This document shows positions 22,313 to 34,974 of a stretch of 64,000 bases of DNA, piece after piece. Under the pieces are notes generated by a model. That model saw only the letters and a list, made by a program, of their open reading frames with translations. It had not been told where the DNA came from and ran no database searches. Origin of the DNA: Acanthosoma haemorrhoidale (taxonomy: Eukaryota; Arthropoda; Insecta; Hemiptera; Acanthosomatidae); the NCBI GenBank assembly GCA_930367205.1, contig OV884009.1, positions 91,037,189-91,101,188 of the forward strand, read 5' to 3'. A program made the position numbers and the translations under genes. Within the stretch, counting starts at the first letter, position 1. Every line of letters starts with the position of its first letter.

Positions 22313-24237
22313 AAACGGAACCGATAAATAAAGAAAACGTTTCAACACGGGTTTAATAAACTTCTTTTTTCATATAATATGGTTATTTATACAGCCAGAC
22401 AAGCAGATAAAATATGGCTTTCTTATACCTGTTCGAATGTAAAACCAGTTATAAAGATATGATATCTTAACTGTTTAGTCAGGCTATTGAATAAATTTAG
22501 ATTTATGTATATATCTAAAGAATATACCGTCACTAACGAATTCGTTCACACCATCTTATAATTTATGTGTTTCGATAATTTTTATAATGAACTAGCTCTA
22601 GGAGAAAAGTAATGCCTGTTTTTTTTCAAAATTTTTAATAGTCTAAATGTTATTAAAACATAAAAAAAAATATTAATTAAGATATATACATTATTTATTA
22701 AAAGAATTATTAAATTTATTCATCCAAACAATTTATGTATATTTTAAGTATAAGCATCTTAAGTGTTTTCCCAGCAAAAAAAAAGAAATACCCGATGAAA
22801 AATATTTGTAGTTAAAAGTGACCGAAAATCAGCAATAGAATCTTCGCTTACTGTTCTCATAAATACTTCAAGAAGACTACTTTTACTTAAAGAGATAGAC
22901 ACATAGAGGAGACTGGTATTATTATTTTGTTTACTAAAATGTTGATAAACTTGCCCATTTTGTTGTTTGGATGGGTTACTAAATACCACTGCTTGACAGT
23001 GTAAACATTGAAAATACTTCATTGGTGGGAACGAATTAATGAATCACAGAATTTCAATCAGTCATGTAATGTAACCTCCTTCATCAAACTGTGAATGATT
23101 CTCACTTATTTTATATTATATTAGTACATAGTGGAACATTTTGAGCAAATAGCAAAAGTTTTCCATATCTCCGTTGCAAGCAGTACCCCCATAAGAGAGC
23201 AGCTCTCCCCGTCCAACCTTTCTGTAGAAATATGATTCAATAAATCAATTTGAATTGGTTTCAGTCCCCTGCAATGCCCCCAATCTTATCATTCTTCACG
23301 ACCAGCAATGATTTATTTTTTATACGTATTTTATTTTATAAGCTCCCGATTTCCGAAGGACTAAACAAAATGATACCCTTGACGTGTTCATCCGGCTATT
23401 CAATAATTCACGAAATAATATATTTATTGTAATAGCTAACTGTTTAGTTATATTTTAATTTGACTATGTTAATTATCTATTATTTAATTGACTCAAAGCT
23501 GTAATTAGTAATAGAGTCTAGACAGTACGCACTTTCAATTAATTTGTTAGGTAGATAAATATAAAAAAATCTTTAACCCGAGTCCACGTCCACCTAATAA
23601 TAACTGCAATACATGGGAAATCAAATAAAATAATAATAAATAATTAAAAGCTATACTTAAAAAAAAATATATTCAAGAGCTTGTACAACTTAATACAAAA
23701 TAAGAAAAAAGGGAGCGAAGCCTGCATGCAATAATGAAAAATATGTAATAATTTAAAAAAAAAAATGAGTGAGTAAATGCTTGGTAATTAAAAAAATAAT
23801 AAACTTAGTCATTCAGAGTAATGAAATTAAAGGCCTAAATGGTTTAAACAAATTTTTATCTGTTATTATAAAATAATCAGTGTAATATGATCATTTCCAA
23901 TTAAAATGTAACATGTTATGTTAATGGAATTATATTGCTTGGTTAAGTTTATTTAAAATTTTTGTTTGCATTAGCGTTAGTTAATATTAATCAAGGGAAA
24001 ATTATTGCGCACAATTTATTGTCCATCTATTTAAATGTTTTATATCTATAGCGGTCTAGAAATGTTCACAACATATAGAAATAAAAGTACTAAACCTAAG
24101 TAATAAAAAAAAATTATGCACGGAAAAGTCGACTAGTTAAATCTATTACATCCTCATTATATTTATAAAAAGTTTAGTTAAAAAAATGTGTTAAATTTCA
24201 TGTCGCTAGGCCTAAAGTTCTTAAAATCTCCAACATT
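22313..24237. other. No gene seen; very AT-rich
   Basis: Small frames at 22759-23022 (minus) and 23250-23432 (plus) show no known domain. Confidence 0.4.
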
Positions 24238-24990
24238 ACTTTTATACTTTGACGCAAAATGCTGCTCAGCATTCCTCTTCCACGCTTCTCCTCTTTCCAT
24301 ATCAGATACAGTGCAATATGTTCCAATTTGACTTAAGATTGACCTGGAATCCACACACGAGACTAAAAAGAAAGCTACTTAACAGCGAATTTAGGCAGCT
24401 TTATAGTCTGCTCAACAGAAAACTAACGTACTTGAATTATGGGGATCAGCAAAACCCTCGAACATCAAGTGAATCCAATCCTTCTTTTCTAAAATCTTAA
24501 GAACATTAGTAAACGCCCTTTTTTGTGTAACAAATAAAAATCTTCAAAATTATTAAAATTAACCCTTTGAATCATCGGCTATCCATGGAATCCTTCTCGG
24601 AAATTGAAGTGAAAGTAGCTGTAAATATTGAGCCAATGTTCAGTTTTATCCCTTCATGTCCTGAGCGTCTGCGGCTCTCACGTTCAACTTCAGTCCCCAC
24701 TGTCTCTAGGTAGGAGTGGTATGTCTGGAGGAGTAATGCGGCTGATCTTCTTGATCAGTGCCTCCTTATTCATAACAAGGTAAGTGACAATTCTGCTGGT
24801 GAATTGAGGGATTCCTGGGCTATTCATGCAATGTTAAACCTATATTGTATGAATGAGTATTGTAAATACGGTATGAATGAGATAGGAAACGTAAAACGTA
24901 AAAATATGGTATAAATCTTTTATCCAAACCGCCTGTTGCCATTTTAAGGTGGATTGTAATTTTTTTCAAATAAAGATTTAAAAAACAAAT
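24238..24990 (+). mobile_element. LINE family A, copy A3
   Basis: A 5'-truncated copy with ORF2 remnants, the 3' UTR (TCATGTCCTGAGCGTCTG at 24654-24671), AATAAAG near 24969 and a short A tail. The 3' UTR differs from the main group between 24690 and 24830, so this is an older or variant copy. Confidence 0.82.
24249..24500 (+). pseudogene. Family A ORF2 remnant (copy A3)
   Basis: The frame contains LTWNPHTRLKRKLLNSEFRQ followed by LYSLLNRKL. This matches the thumb-side region LTWSPHTRLQRQELNRRFGQ of copy A6 after one frameshift. The conserved SNIKRIQ block is read out of frame near 24460. Confidence 0.8.
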
Positions 24991-26458
24991 CGAAGGTACA
25001 GACAGAGAGATGGGAAAATGATCGAAAACACAGTGTTTTATGAATAATAATTAATAATAATAAAAAAGATATCCTAAGGAAAAATGTTAGAGGTTATGGT
25101 TATTGAAGCAGGAGTTCATTTCCTGAGCTACAAGCTGAAGGAAATGGCATAATTCTTAATCAGGGGAGAAGTGAGGAAGGCTAACTCCTGTTTATCACCC
25201 TTACAGCCTCTTCACAACTTTTAAGTGTGCAGGTTATAGCCTTCCTTTATTTACAGGTAGCTTCGCCTTCGCAAGGCAACTTTACAGTCCATTTTACCTG
25301 TTGTGCTTGCTTTTTACACTTTCTGCCCACTTTGCCCTCTCCGAGTACGCTAAGGGAATCAAACAAGGAGTAAATATCCAAAATATTCTCTAAAATGAAC
25401 CCATTGTATGAACAAGCTCAAAAATTGAAAATTTTGGTACTAAGCGATCATTTTTCTTCTGTATGTCTGGGTGTATGCATGTATGCTCTTACATTCGATG
25501 TCGTTAAACTGATCTATCTGGAATTTTAAAGGTATGTCCTGAAACGTGCCGTATCGTACTAACCTGTTTATATAAACATTTACTATTTTTATAGATACTT
25601 TTGATTTAAAGGATTTGGTGTGCTTGGTGTCAGAGTGATTTTCTCCCCAAAAAAGTTTGAGTCCGTAAGCCCAGATGTGTTTTAGGATGGTTTTACATAT
25701 CAGTATTCTGTTTTATATGGAGTAAAGGATACTAAAAAAAAGTAACGATACCGAAGTTTTGCTTCCGAAAAATAACAAAACAAATCTGGCAAACATATGT
25801 AACATTTACTAATAACATGCAAATTAAAGTTAAATTTGTAATGTAATAGAATACCAAAGAAGGACTGAAGACGGTTCTTATCAATCCACGACAGTACTAA
25901 AAGACTATATATAAATCCGCTCCTAAGTAAGCATCGATTTCGGTGTCGACTAAAAAAAGTAGAATAAACTGCCTTAGTGGAGGAGAACCTTTTCAAATAA
26001 GGCGGACAAACCTTTCATCCACGGCCTTCGAGATCAAAACAGTTTAATTGAATCAGCGCAATTGTTGCAGATTGCTTTTTTCCCCAGTTGCCTGCACTTC
26101 TTAGGAACAGTACCAGATCAATAATGGAGCTAATTCCAACAGCGTTGGCTAAAGTATTAAATCTATTTTTAATTGAAAAAAGAACAAAAAAAACACCTTT
26201 GCCACCTTATGTAATACACCTTGATTGTTTTTTTTAATTTATGAATTTGGATGTTTCGTACTGGCTGGCTAAAATCCCTAATAATAATATATATCAAATT
26301 AGCTATAATTTAAAGTTGCCTGCTCCCTTTCCTTTTTTCCCCGTTCTCTAGGTTGGACCGGCTAAGAAAAGGTCAGCTCTTGTGCTGAGTAGGGACATTT
26401 TTATTTTTTTGAGTTATTGCAGTCATTATACATTTACATTCATTTGATGCTCCGTCCC

Positions 26459-26460
<2 letters not shown>
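24991..26460. other. No gene seen
   Basis: A 98-codon frame at 25700-25996 (minus) has no recognisable domain. Confidence 0.4.

Positions 26461-26499
<39 letters not shown>
26461..26499. repeat. (AT)n microsatellite
   Basis: About 19 perfect AT units directly after a CCCCC run. Confidence 0.97.
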
Positions 26500-26502
<3 letters not shown>

Positions 26503-26628
26503 TAAATAATAGCGGTTTGCATGCATCTTACCCATATTCCTTGTTACCTTATTCCTTAGTTTCTTCAAATTGTATTTCATCCCTTTTATCCTGTGCTTTA
26601 CCAAAAGCAGGAAGGTAAGCCTTATTTA

Positions 26629-26937
26629 TTTTTTTTTTTTAATCCCAACTTCTTTATTGTGCTAAAGTTACAATCTGCCTTATTAGGCAATAAGCAATTG
26701 AGATAAATGCACTCATTCATACCATATTTACAATTCATCATTCACTCGCTCACTCGTCATCAGACAGCCCAGAGGCCTCCCAAGTCCACATTTTTGTCAC
26801 CTCTCTCGTATACAAAAGAGGAAGCGGAATCTTGGGAAGTCCCCCACGTTCCTCCGTCAGCCGCGTCACCGGATACGAGCCGGTGGAGGCTGACGAAAAG
26901 CGCGAGAGCCACAGACGCTTATGACATGATTGGATAA
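26629..26937 (-). mobile_element. LINE family A, copy A4 (3' UTR only)
   Basis: Minus-strand copy of the A 3' UTR with a T run at 26629-26640 as its tail. It is close to the main group, with the CACGTTCCTCCGTCAGCCGCG and GCCACAGACGCTTATGACAT blocks. No clear target duplication. Confidence 0.92.
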
Positions 26938-28369
26938 CTGCCGTAATAATGATTCAATCATTCTGGATTTCAGAGGTATTTTAGGGTAGTAAAATATAAC
27001 AACATCAACATTTTGTCAAATGAAAAATTATTTTATTTGATGGAGAGACGATGTTTTCCTATAAATGAAGAATGAAAAACATCTACAGTGATACTACTCG
27101 GTCCCCCGTAAGCTTCCACGTCTAACAAATTTACATTCCCACTTAAAAATTAAACTTACTTCGCGCGTTTTTTTTAAGTCCAATTATCTTGTTACAGCGT
27201 GCTCACTTTCCTACTTGAAATGTTACTTTCTTGTTTTCTCATCTTGTATTGAATTCTAAAAGAATTCATTCAACATTTGAATAATACTGATAAGTTTATC
27301 ATTCAACCAGTTTTCGGTTCCTTAGTTATTGTTCATTGGGAGTTCCTTGAGTAGCGGGGTCGTCTGATGTTTCCTTTATGCCCATACGAATCATTTTCCT
27401 TTGTTGAGTTTCCTGACTGAATCCTTGCTGAATGCCTTTAGTATATCTTCTTATTACCATCTGACATTAACATAGAACGTTCTTATACTCAACACACTGA
27501 AATATCTGTTCAACTGGACACGGGAGCCATCCTCCTTCGTTCGGGGATGGACGTGGTCTGCCCTCTGCTAGCCCTTGCTCGATATTTTCAGAGCTATATC
27601 TACTTTTCCTCATTCCATTGGCCAAAATAATGGTCACATGTCTACTCTGGAATTTGATTGGCCCGAAATTGTCATCCGATGCATGGGTGAAATAGCTAGG
27701 GAGTCCGAGCTGATATCCTCTCGTATTCTGAGAATTTCCAGTCATCTGACCGGAAAACGGTATATTGCCCATGATAACAGGGCCTTTCTCATCTCGAATA
27801 TTCAAACCACCCCGTTGACAAATTTAAACTTATTATGAGAGCATGATTAGCTTAGATTACCTTCAGTGCATAGTGATGGTATTTCAATGATAAAATTAAA
27901 TTTATTTATTAGGATTAAAGGAGTTTTTGGTTGAAGTAATCTGTATAAAGTGCTTAGTACCTGGTCAGGTCAGGTATTACCAGAAAATAGCAGACGACAA
28001 ACAAAGGCAAAACGTTGAGATCATGAACACAACACATCTTTTACACCCTGCGAATGATTGGGATATTAGAGTGTGGTTTTGAAATATCATAAGCTTCTAG
28101 GCCTTCTTTAATACTCACCTCCTTGCGTCCTGTTGGAATATTGCAACATTAACTCCGTACCTAGTGCATATACATTTTCCACTAATACATACAGTAGAAA
28201 ATTATTGCTTCAGAACGAAATTGACACGTGCCACAAAATATGAATGAACTATGTCACTGAAACCGTCTTGAAATAAATGTATATTGAATCGTTTAAATGT
28301 TTATGTTTACGAGTTTGTATATTAAATGACGACAGCATAACTGAATTTTCAACAATAACAGTCAGTATA
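26938..28369. other. No certain gene; GC-richer frame pair
   Basis: Around 27467-27838 two overlapping frames (112 codons minus, 87 codons plus) sit in a locally GC-richer patch. The minus frame has no domain that I recognise. It could be a single exon or the remnant of an unknown element; splice sites are not convincing. Confidence 0.25.
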
Positions 28370-28810
28370 AGACATTTTCCAATTTCCTGGAGCTATTAGA
28401 ATGATTTAGGACTTTATGCTCTTTCCAATACTTCACGACTTTTCCCATAAAAAATAGATATTAGGTATGAGCTTTACAGCGCACCCTATTGGATCGATGG
28501 GAGAGCTGTTTGAGATATCACTTTAGAGCTTCCAGCTACTACGAACTGGATGTTACCGTGGAAAATTTCTTTTACATTATATAAACCCAACATTCATGCC
28601 CTATAGTTTTGTTTGTGAAAACTTAAAACAACTTAACTTAGCAAGACTACGATTGTTTAAAAGCCTGAAGTCGAATTAACAAAGTTCGTGATTGCCAAGC
28701 ATGAGTAGAAAAGCGTTTCTGTAAATAGCCATTTTTCGCCTATTATCTTTGTTCAGGGACAGCAAGCAAAAAAATATTCAATCAATCTTGAATTTCAAAA
28801 GTATATTCCA
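28370..28810 (+). repeat. Repeat family F, copy 2
   Basis: Diverged counterpart of 20915-21340: TTTCCTGGAGCTATTAGAATGATTT at 28382-28406, GAGATATCACTTTAGAGCTTCC near 28513, and AAGCCTGAAG near 28662. Confidence 0.4.
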
Positions 28811-29237
28811 CAAAAAATTGAAATTGGTTTGTTATGTACTGGTTAGAATACGGTGACGGAAAGTACCTACACAACGTTTAATGGATCAATGGATTGATAG
28901 GAAGAAATCAAATAAGATATTCTCATCTCTTGATAAACCTATTAATAAACTTTTCTAGAACTAGTTGATTTTTGATCAGTAGCCCTGCAGTTTCTTTCCA
29001 ATATTTATATACTTTACAAAGATTTTTGAAGTTTTACCGACTAAAATTTGTTTATAGCTGTTTTGAAATAAATTGTGTATTTTAAATATACACAAACAAA
29101 TCAACGGGTAAAATAATTCCGGGTCTAGGGGTGAGTTTCTTACAAATTTTAATAGAAGCTACCTGATCTTTTTGATCAAAAATATGTTTTTGTTTTGTTA
29201 AACCACTTCGGTCACTAAATATCGCTTTTTCAAATTA

Positions 29238-29383
29238 ATCCTCCAAACCAAAATCCTCCGTAAGATAGCTTATGGGTTCTTCCATATCAACAACCGTAAA
29301 CTTCACGCTGAGCTCATTCATTCATGACCTAACCACCTCTCGTACATAAATTCCATTTCTGTCTCCCTGGTCATCCTAATCCG
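29238..29383 (+). pseudogene. Old Jockey-like ORF2 C-terminal fragment
   Basis: The frame from 29241 reads LQTKILRKIAYGFFHINNRK then LHAELI, matching FQSKVLRTIVNAPYYVSNKT / LHNDL of family A. A second frame at 29348-29383 reads KFHFCLPGHPNP, matching KFHSSLSNHPNP. The same order and spacing as family A make homology likely despite low identity. No 3' UTR is recognised. Confidence 0.6.
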
Positions 29384-30344
29384 TGTTTTTTTTTTAACTG
29401 GGTCTTATGACATATTGAAATTCAGTGAAACGGCATGACGTTGTTTTCATACTCCCTGTTGTTGTATTTAAATAAAAAAAAAAATGATCAGCATATTTCA
29501 AGGCATTGTGGAATATTCTTCTAAAATTCTATTGAAAAATGTTTAGAATGTTTAGAGAAAAAAAGACAAAATCGTGCCCTAATTGAATAACAAAAAGGAA
29601 TTAGTAAATTGTTAAATAAGAGTGAATGATAATTTTATGTAACTAAACAGAAAATATACGAGGTGTTGAGGAGTGAATAAAGGAGGTTACATTGGCAGTA
29701 ATAAGACTGAGCTAACTCAATCCGGACTAAGAGAGCAACATATCTAGGGAAATCGCTGCCTGCCCGCCACCAACCACTAAATGACTTTGGCCAGGCTGCA
29801 AATGACGCCTATTCAACAACACTCTCTCCTTAACATGTTAATGTAGCTTTCTATCTGGCCATGTCTTATCCTCTCATATACATATGCTGAGATACTCGGC
29901 GTCAGCATACGTATCTATCAGTTTTATAATGCTGAGAACAAGTAGAAGGGGCACTTCATTTAAGTCACTGATCGTTCCTGTTATTTTTAAGTAAGCCACC
30001 CTCCTTACTTCCCTCACTCCCTATTTCCAGAACCCTTTTCTCATACACGTATGTCTCAGCTTTAGCCCCAGACCACACTCGTTCCTAGACCTTCCACCAT
30101 TATGTAGTAACGTAACTCTTAATATTTGAATATATGAGTGTTTTAGTTGTACTTTATAATAAAGCTTTTCTTTCTTGTATTTTAAAAGACTCTCCTCTAC
30201 AAAGATTATTTAACTTATCGATAAATCTAACGATATCCAGATTCACTATGCTAAACATTTTTTTTTTTTATATTGACTACTCTGTTTTTGAACAAATGGG
30301 GATTTGAAATAAATATAAACCTTTTTTTTCTGAGGCCTAAGAAA
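29384..30344. other. No gene seen
   Basis: Contains an AATAAAG at about 30159 downstream of a C-rich stretch (29990-30100), without other LTR-like marks. Confidence 0.35.
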
Positions 30345-30422
30345 GGGGCCTTACTTAGATAACAGTCAGGTCAATTGACTGCCTGTCCGCATGGATGGAC
30401 TGTACAACAACAGTAAGGCCCC
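30345..30422. repeat. Hairpin with 11-bp arms
   Basis: GGGGCCTTACT (30345-30355) and AGTAAGGCCCC (30412-30422) are perfect inverted repeats. The 56-base interior contains CAGTCA/TGACTG, which can pair further. Candidate small inverted-repeat element or structured RNA. Confidence 0.6.
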
Positions 30423-30455
30423 GTGTATGCACGCGAGATTGAAGGAGTAAATTTA

Positions 30456-30872
30456 TCAATATAAAATAAAACAATGCAACCATAAAAAAAGGTAAACATT
30501 GTAAAAAATTAATTTGCTTGCCTCAGCGTTTGAGGTTTAAGGTTAATCTCCTACTGTGACAATCGTTGGATAAAAATAATGACTAGAAAGAAAGAAATTA
30601 GTACTAAATGATGATTAAAATCTTCTGATATCTGTAAACCACTTTAATAGCTCACAAATAAAACTTCTACAACGAGGAAACCACGTGATGATATGGTGAA
30701 GGCTTGAAAAACACTGCCTGTGTCATTCCAACCTCTACATACCCTTACCCTCACCATAATAAATGTTCTACCTGCTGTACCTGGCCAGGTCATAAAAACT
30801 CTACACAGAAGATTTTTGAAAACTCACTCCCTTAAAATAAATATTATTATAACAAATAAATTTAATTTGATA
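30456..30872 (+). repeat. Repeat family D, copy 2
   Basis: Its left 60 bases match copy D4 (ATATAAAATAAAACAATGCAACC), followed by AATTTGCTTGCCTCAG and GTGACAATCGTTGGATA. The right end AACTCACTCCCTTAAAATAA, then AACAAATAAATTT, matches D1 and D3. Confidence 0.6.
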
Positions 30873-32239
30873 CTAAAAATATCATAACAATATATAAGAC
30901 TGCGGCCTAAACGCTTAGAAACGGGGCAAAAATATAGAAGCATGATGGGAACTGTAAGGCTTAGTCAAAAGCTACCTATAACTAGATCTCTCAAGGTTTC
31001 CAGAAAACCTGAAACAGCTATTCTAACAGGACGGGAGTGCTCCCTCATAATTATGAAAATTCGAGAGATTCTGTTTTTGACATAGAGGATTTTCTTGAAG
31101 TTAAAGGAAAGTCTGCTCTTGGGATAGATCATAGAGCACGGTGACTCCTCACCCGCAGATCATCAGTATAACGTGATGTCGGCTGGCCTTAAATACATCT
31201 TTCCTCTGCAGAAATATATGATCAGGCACCCTCCGATGAAATGCAAGATTCGAACAACGAGAAAGCCAATTTTGACAACTTGCCAGTTCTGGAATTAGAG
31301 CTAATAGATGCCGTTTTTGCTGCTGTTTTCCAAAACATGTTTCAATTTTGACTGGGAATGGAGCATTTAAAATTAAAAGTTCCACAAACTAAGCAATAAA
31401 ATTCCATGCTATACCGGCGTAGACACTGACTACAAGTCGTCGATACCGCTGCAGATGCTGACGAGGTCGTCAATTTCCCATTAGGGTTTCTAAACTCACT
31501 CAATCCGGCTGGAATTACATCGCGCCGTCTTTTAGTTATCAATCAATTATTATTTTACTACGGAACCTTGAGCCACCTAAACATGCAACAACATAAGACT
31601 GTGTGCCTATAAGTTCATGGGTAATGCAATGTATGAAAAAAAGAGGGTGAAATAGTTTTTATTACGCGGATACCACTTATTCCGAAGGATCTACCTTTTA
31701 ACTTTAAGAGATTACTATTTCCAGAGAGACTTGTATTTTCGATCACAAGATAGAAGCCACAGGACCAGTCTACTAAGCACTGCCGAGTGGGTTTGAGATC
31801 GCTATGTTGCTCTTTCGGGCAATTTCATGCTCCTCGCTCAAGGGTGGATGTGGATGGAGATCATTGTTATTCCTCAAAGAGAAACTAAAAATGTTGTTTA
31901 TAATCAAATTTACGGATAATCAATATTATAATGAAAGCGTAAAAGAATTATTTTCGTGCAGTAATTATACTGCACTGAAAATCAAATAGTTTCTATTTTA
32001 TACAGTAGATACAATTAATAATTTTTTTCTGTTTTGTAGAATATTGGGTTAAAAAAAAAATACCCGGTTACCCATGGCTAATTAACGTTTGTTTGTTTTG
32101 TAGGAGATCAACTGTAGGAACTTCTGGATGTATTTTAAAAAATTAATTTGGACTTAATTTATTAATATTTAGACTGTCAATTTATCTTCCCGCTAGATCT
32201 TTTATGGCTGGGTAGTAAAATTATACATGAAAATTGAGG
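30873..32239. other. No certain gene
   Basis: Two adjoining minus-strand frames (31342-31542 and 31149-31385) in a GC-richer patch show no recognisable domain. Confidence 0.3.
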
Positions 32240-32269
32240 TAGTCTTATATATACATAATAATGCACTAT

Positions 32270-32718
32270 TTAGGTATAAAAATGGATAGGCATCTCCATT
32301 TCTCTACTCATTTTAGTAATAAAATAGAAAAAGTACGACAAAGGTCTTACCGGCTATCGCACTTGCTAACTCACCCAACCTGTCGCTTCGTCTCAAATTG
32401 ATGATATATAAATGTGTCCTCCGGCCAGCTCTGCTGTACGGTGCCCCGCTATTTACCCACTTGACTGACTATACAGCCAAATGTCTCCAACATTTCCAGA
32501 ATGGGACCATGCGAAAAGTGGTCCGACATACCTCTCTCACGAGGTTGAAGAACGCTGACCTGCACCCGTTGCTTGGCGTGCCGTCGGTGGATGAGTTCAT
32601 CCGCCGGAGACACATCAAGTTTTTTGACTCGTTGCAGCACCTAACAAACCCAGTGTTAACACTATGGCCCCACCACCCTTCCCGCATCGATGGCAACAGA
32701 CTGTCGGGGAAAATTTAG
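32270..32718 (+). pseudogene. Family B ORF2 C-terminus (copy B2)
   Basis: The frame at 32398-32718 reads IYKCVLRPALLYGAPLFTHL, then FQNGTMRKVVRHTSL, ADLHPLLGVPSVDEF and HIKFFDSLQHLTNP, and stops at 32716-32718. It is the post-RT C-terminal region of a Jockey-superfamily ORF2. The upstream part, LGIKMDRHLHFS-like, is out of frame. It is the cleanest C-terminus of this family here and serves as reference for B1, B3 and B4. Confidence 0.88.
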
Positions 32719-32925
32719 GTTAAGAATTAGTTTGTAAGTTAGTTTTAAGGTTGATCAAAAAGGTGAGCCCCATCACCTTTATTAGTCAGTTTAGTTCAGT
32801 CACGTATAAAGTATACATTATACTTGTTTATTCATTATATAATTTTCATAAAATAACAAAACCTGTATATAATGTAGCAATGCTACAGGAAATACAAAAA
32901 TAATTTGTAAATAGATTCGCCTGAG

Positions 32926-33064
32926 AAAAAAAAAACCTGACCGGTGCAACAATCCCATTGCACCGGAATACGCGCACCACAGGCTACGTAACCCCACGAT
33001 CCCACTTCACGGGCTTGTGGGGCAAGCCCGTTTGAGGCTCAGCCTCAAAAAAAAAAAAAAAAAA
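32926..33064 (+). mobile_element. Small structured retroposon (139 bp) nested in LINE B2
   Basis: It splits the B2 3' UTR and is flanked by the perfect 12-bp repeat GATTCGCCTGAG (32914-32925 and 33065-33076; 13 bp if one A is counted). B3, which lacks the insert, shows the uninterrupted target. The insert starts with 10 A (32926-32935) and ends with 18 A (33047-33064). Between them are three hairpins: CCGGTGCAA/TTGCACCGG (32941-32966), CGGGCTTG/CAAGCCCG (33010-33030) and TTTGAGGCT/AGCCTCAAA (33031-33049). No tRNA A/B boxes are visible. It may be a new SINE type or a retrocopied small RNA; the strand is inferred from the longer A run. Confidence 0.8.
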
Positions 33065-33145
33065 GATTCGCCTGAGGATCTATAATTGCATATAATTATC
33101 TGTAAATTTGAAAGGGCTATGGAGAAAAAAAAATAGTAGTCTTAT

Positions 33146-34974
33146 TGTGTAATAGAATGGACCATAATTATCAAAGTGGTCAACGAATTTGGCCCACCCC
33201 GCCAATAATAAAGATCCTTTCAAGGCTGACAGAACCACGAAGATTCTTTCTATCTGATTCGCTATGGGAAAATTTGCGGGGGAAAATGTCACATATAATC
33301 GGTGAAATTCACCTAATGTTCAGAAGACTTTGCCCTAGAGACTACTCTTCTATTATTAAATAATAGTGGTTAGGATTATATTGACTCAATTAGTCTAAGT
33401 TTAATTACTCGGGAAGATTTCAGCTTTATAGAGCATTTCAGCCAACGTTTTGACTGATAATAATATAATGGGATTATTATTTGATGTATAGTTTCTTCAG
33501 CATGTAAAATAAACTTTTGAATACACTTTTTTTATTCACTTTACTTTTATTTAAAATAAACGGTTAAGATTTATGTATAGTTTTGACATTGTATTTCAAC
33601 TACCCAAACAGGAAATGATCGCCACTTCTAATTTGTGCTCATGTTAATTACTATTAATAGTTACTCGGTATGTACTTTTATTCACATGTGTCTCATAATG
33701 AATAAATTTCGTCAGTATAATTTAGAAGTAAGAACCTCAGGAGAAGAAGATATCTTCATAATATTCAACATAATTTATTTATAAATAGAAGCATATGGTG
33801 TACTTATGAGTATGTTAGTATCAATAAAATGCACAGTTGAAAATGTCTTACCTTTTTATTACGCACCGTCCCCGATACAAATCTGGAAAAATAAAAAAAT
33901 ATTCTTAACTCACTGAAATAGAAATTTTTATGCTTAGGAACATGGTTCCCAAAGAACAAATGATAATTCTATAGCAATTAGTAAGATAAAATACCATCTC
34001 TGGTTCATATTTGCTGAAAGATTTTAATTTTTTTACCTTACCACTTTCAAACCATATTTGAATTAATTCCAAAAAATAATCGAACTAGACAACTTCTACA
34101 TTCTTAAAAGATCTTCGTTTTATTTTTAAAGGGCAGTAGATATTAAATCCATTACGATCACATTACAATAACAAAACAAAAACAGCTATGAGGAAATACA
34201 GTTCGTGCATATTCATTCATAGCGTAATTTTTGTCTATACCCTTTTTAGCTGAATGTTTAGTAAGGCAAAACGTTACCTAAAGTACCAAAATTCTGCCGA
34301 GGAGAGACTGAAAACGCCAAGAACTGGACTTTATCTTAGGGTTTGGGCAAGGGTGCTCACTCAACTTATAAATAAGCGAAGGGAATTGTTGATGTAAACG
34401 GACCTAAGCTCAGCCGAGTAAAAGGCGTTCCGTTATCAGGGAAAGGGAATGTAGAATCCGTGGCGTTATGATCCGTCGAGTATGAAGAGATTATATGTAG
34501 TCCGACTGTGGTCCTTTCACGTCCACGTTCGGGGTCATGCACACTCCTCTCGCCTGTATTTGCACTGCTCATTTCCACTAGAGAACGTCGGCGCTTATAG
34601 TTATCCTGTAATGAACTGTTTGCTTAAACGTTACAAAGGGATTTCATGTTTACAGTTTCTTTCTCAAAATATTTTTTTTATAATATTATAAATGCTGTAT
34701 ATGTATAACTCAAATAGTGCTAGAAATTAACCTAAGAGAGAAAATACTCCTTATGTGGAAATTATACTAAGACTCTTTTCGTTTAATTACCAAGTCTAAA
34801 GGGTCAGAGGATTTCGAACCAAAGATTTTCTTGAATCATACAAAAGATGGGCATAATGCCTAAAAGGATGACGGGGACAGTCAGAACAATCTGATAGACA
34901 GCTTCAGTGTAGTAAAAGCAGGCAATTTTCCGTAATATAATATATAAAAATAAAAGAGAAAAATTATAAACGAT
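33146..34974. other. No certain gene
   Basis: A GC-richer patch at 34330-34620 carries overlapping frames on both strands (about 70 codons each) without known domains. The rest is AT-rich. Confidence 0.35.

Larger units (their letters stand above)
32249..33136 (+). mobile_element. LINE family B, copy B2, with target duplication
   Basis: A 5'-truncated copy: a few ORF2 codons (LGIKMD), the ORF2 end, the 3' UTR and an A tail ending near 33133. The flanking 9-bp repeat TAGTCTTAT (32240-32248 and 33137-33145) marks the insertion. Its 3' UTR is interrupted at 32926-33064 by a small A-flanked element. Confidence 0.88.

Noticed and set aside
34366..34691. Opposing 70-codon frames in a GC-richer patch
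   Set aside because: Both strands equally open and no known domain.
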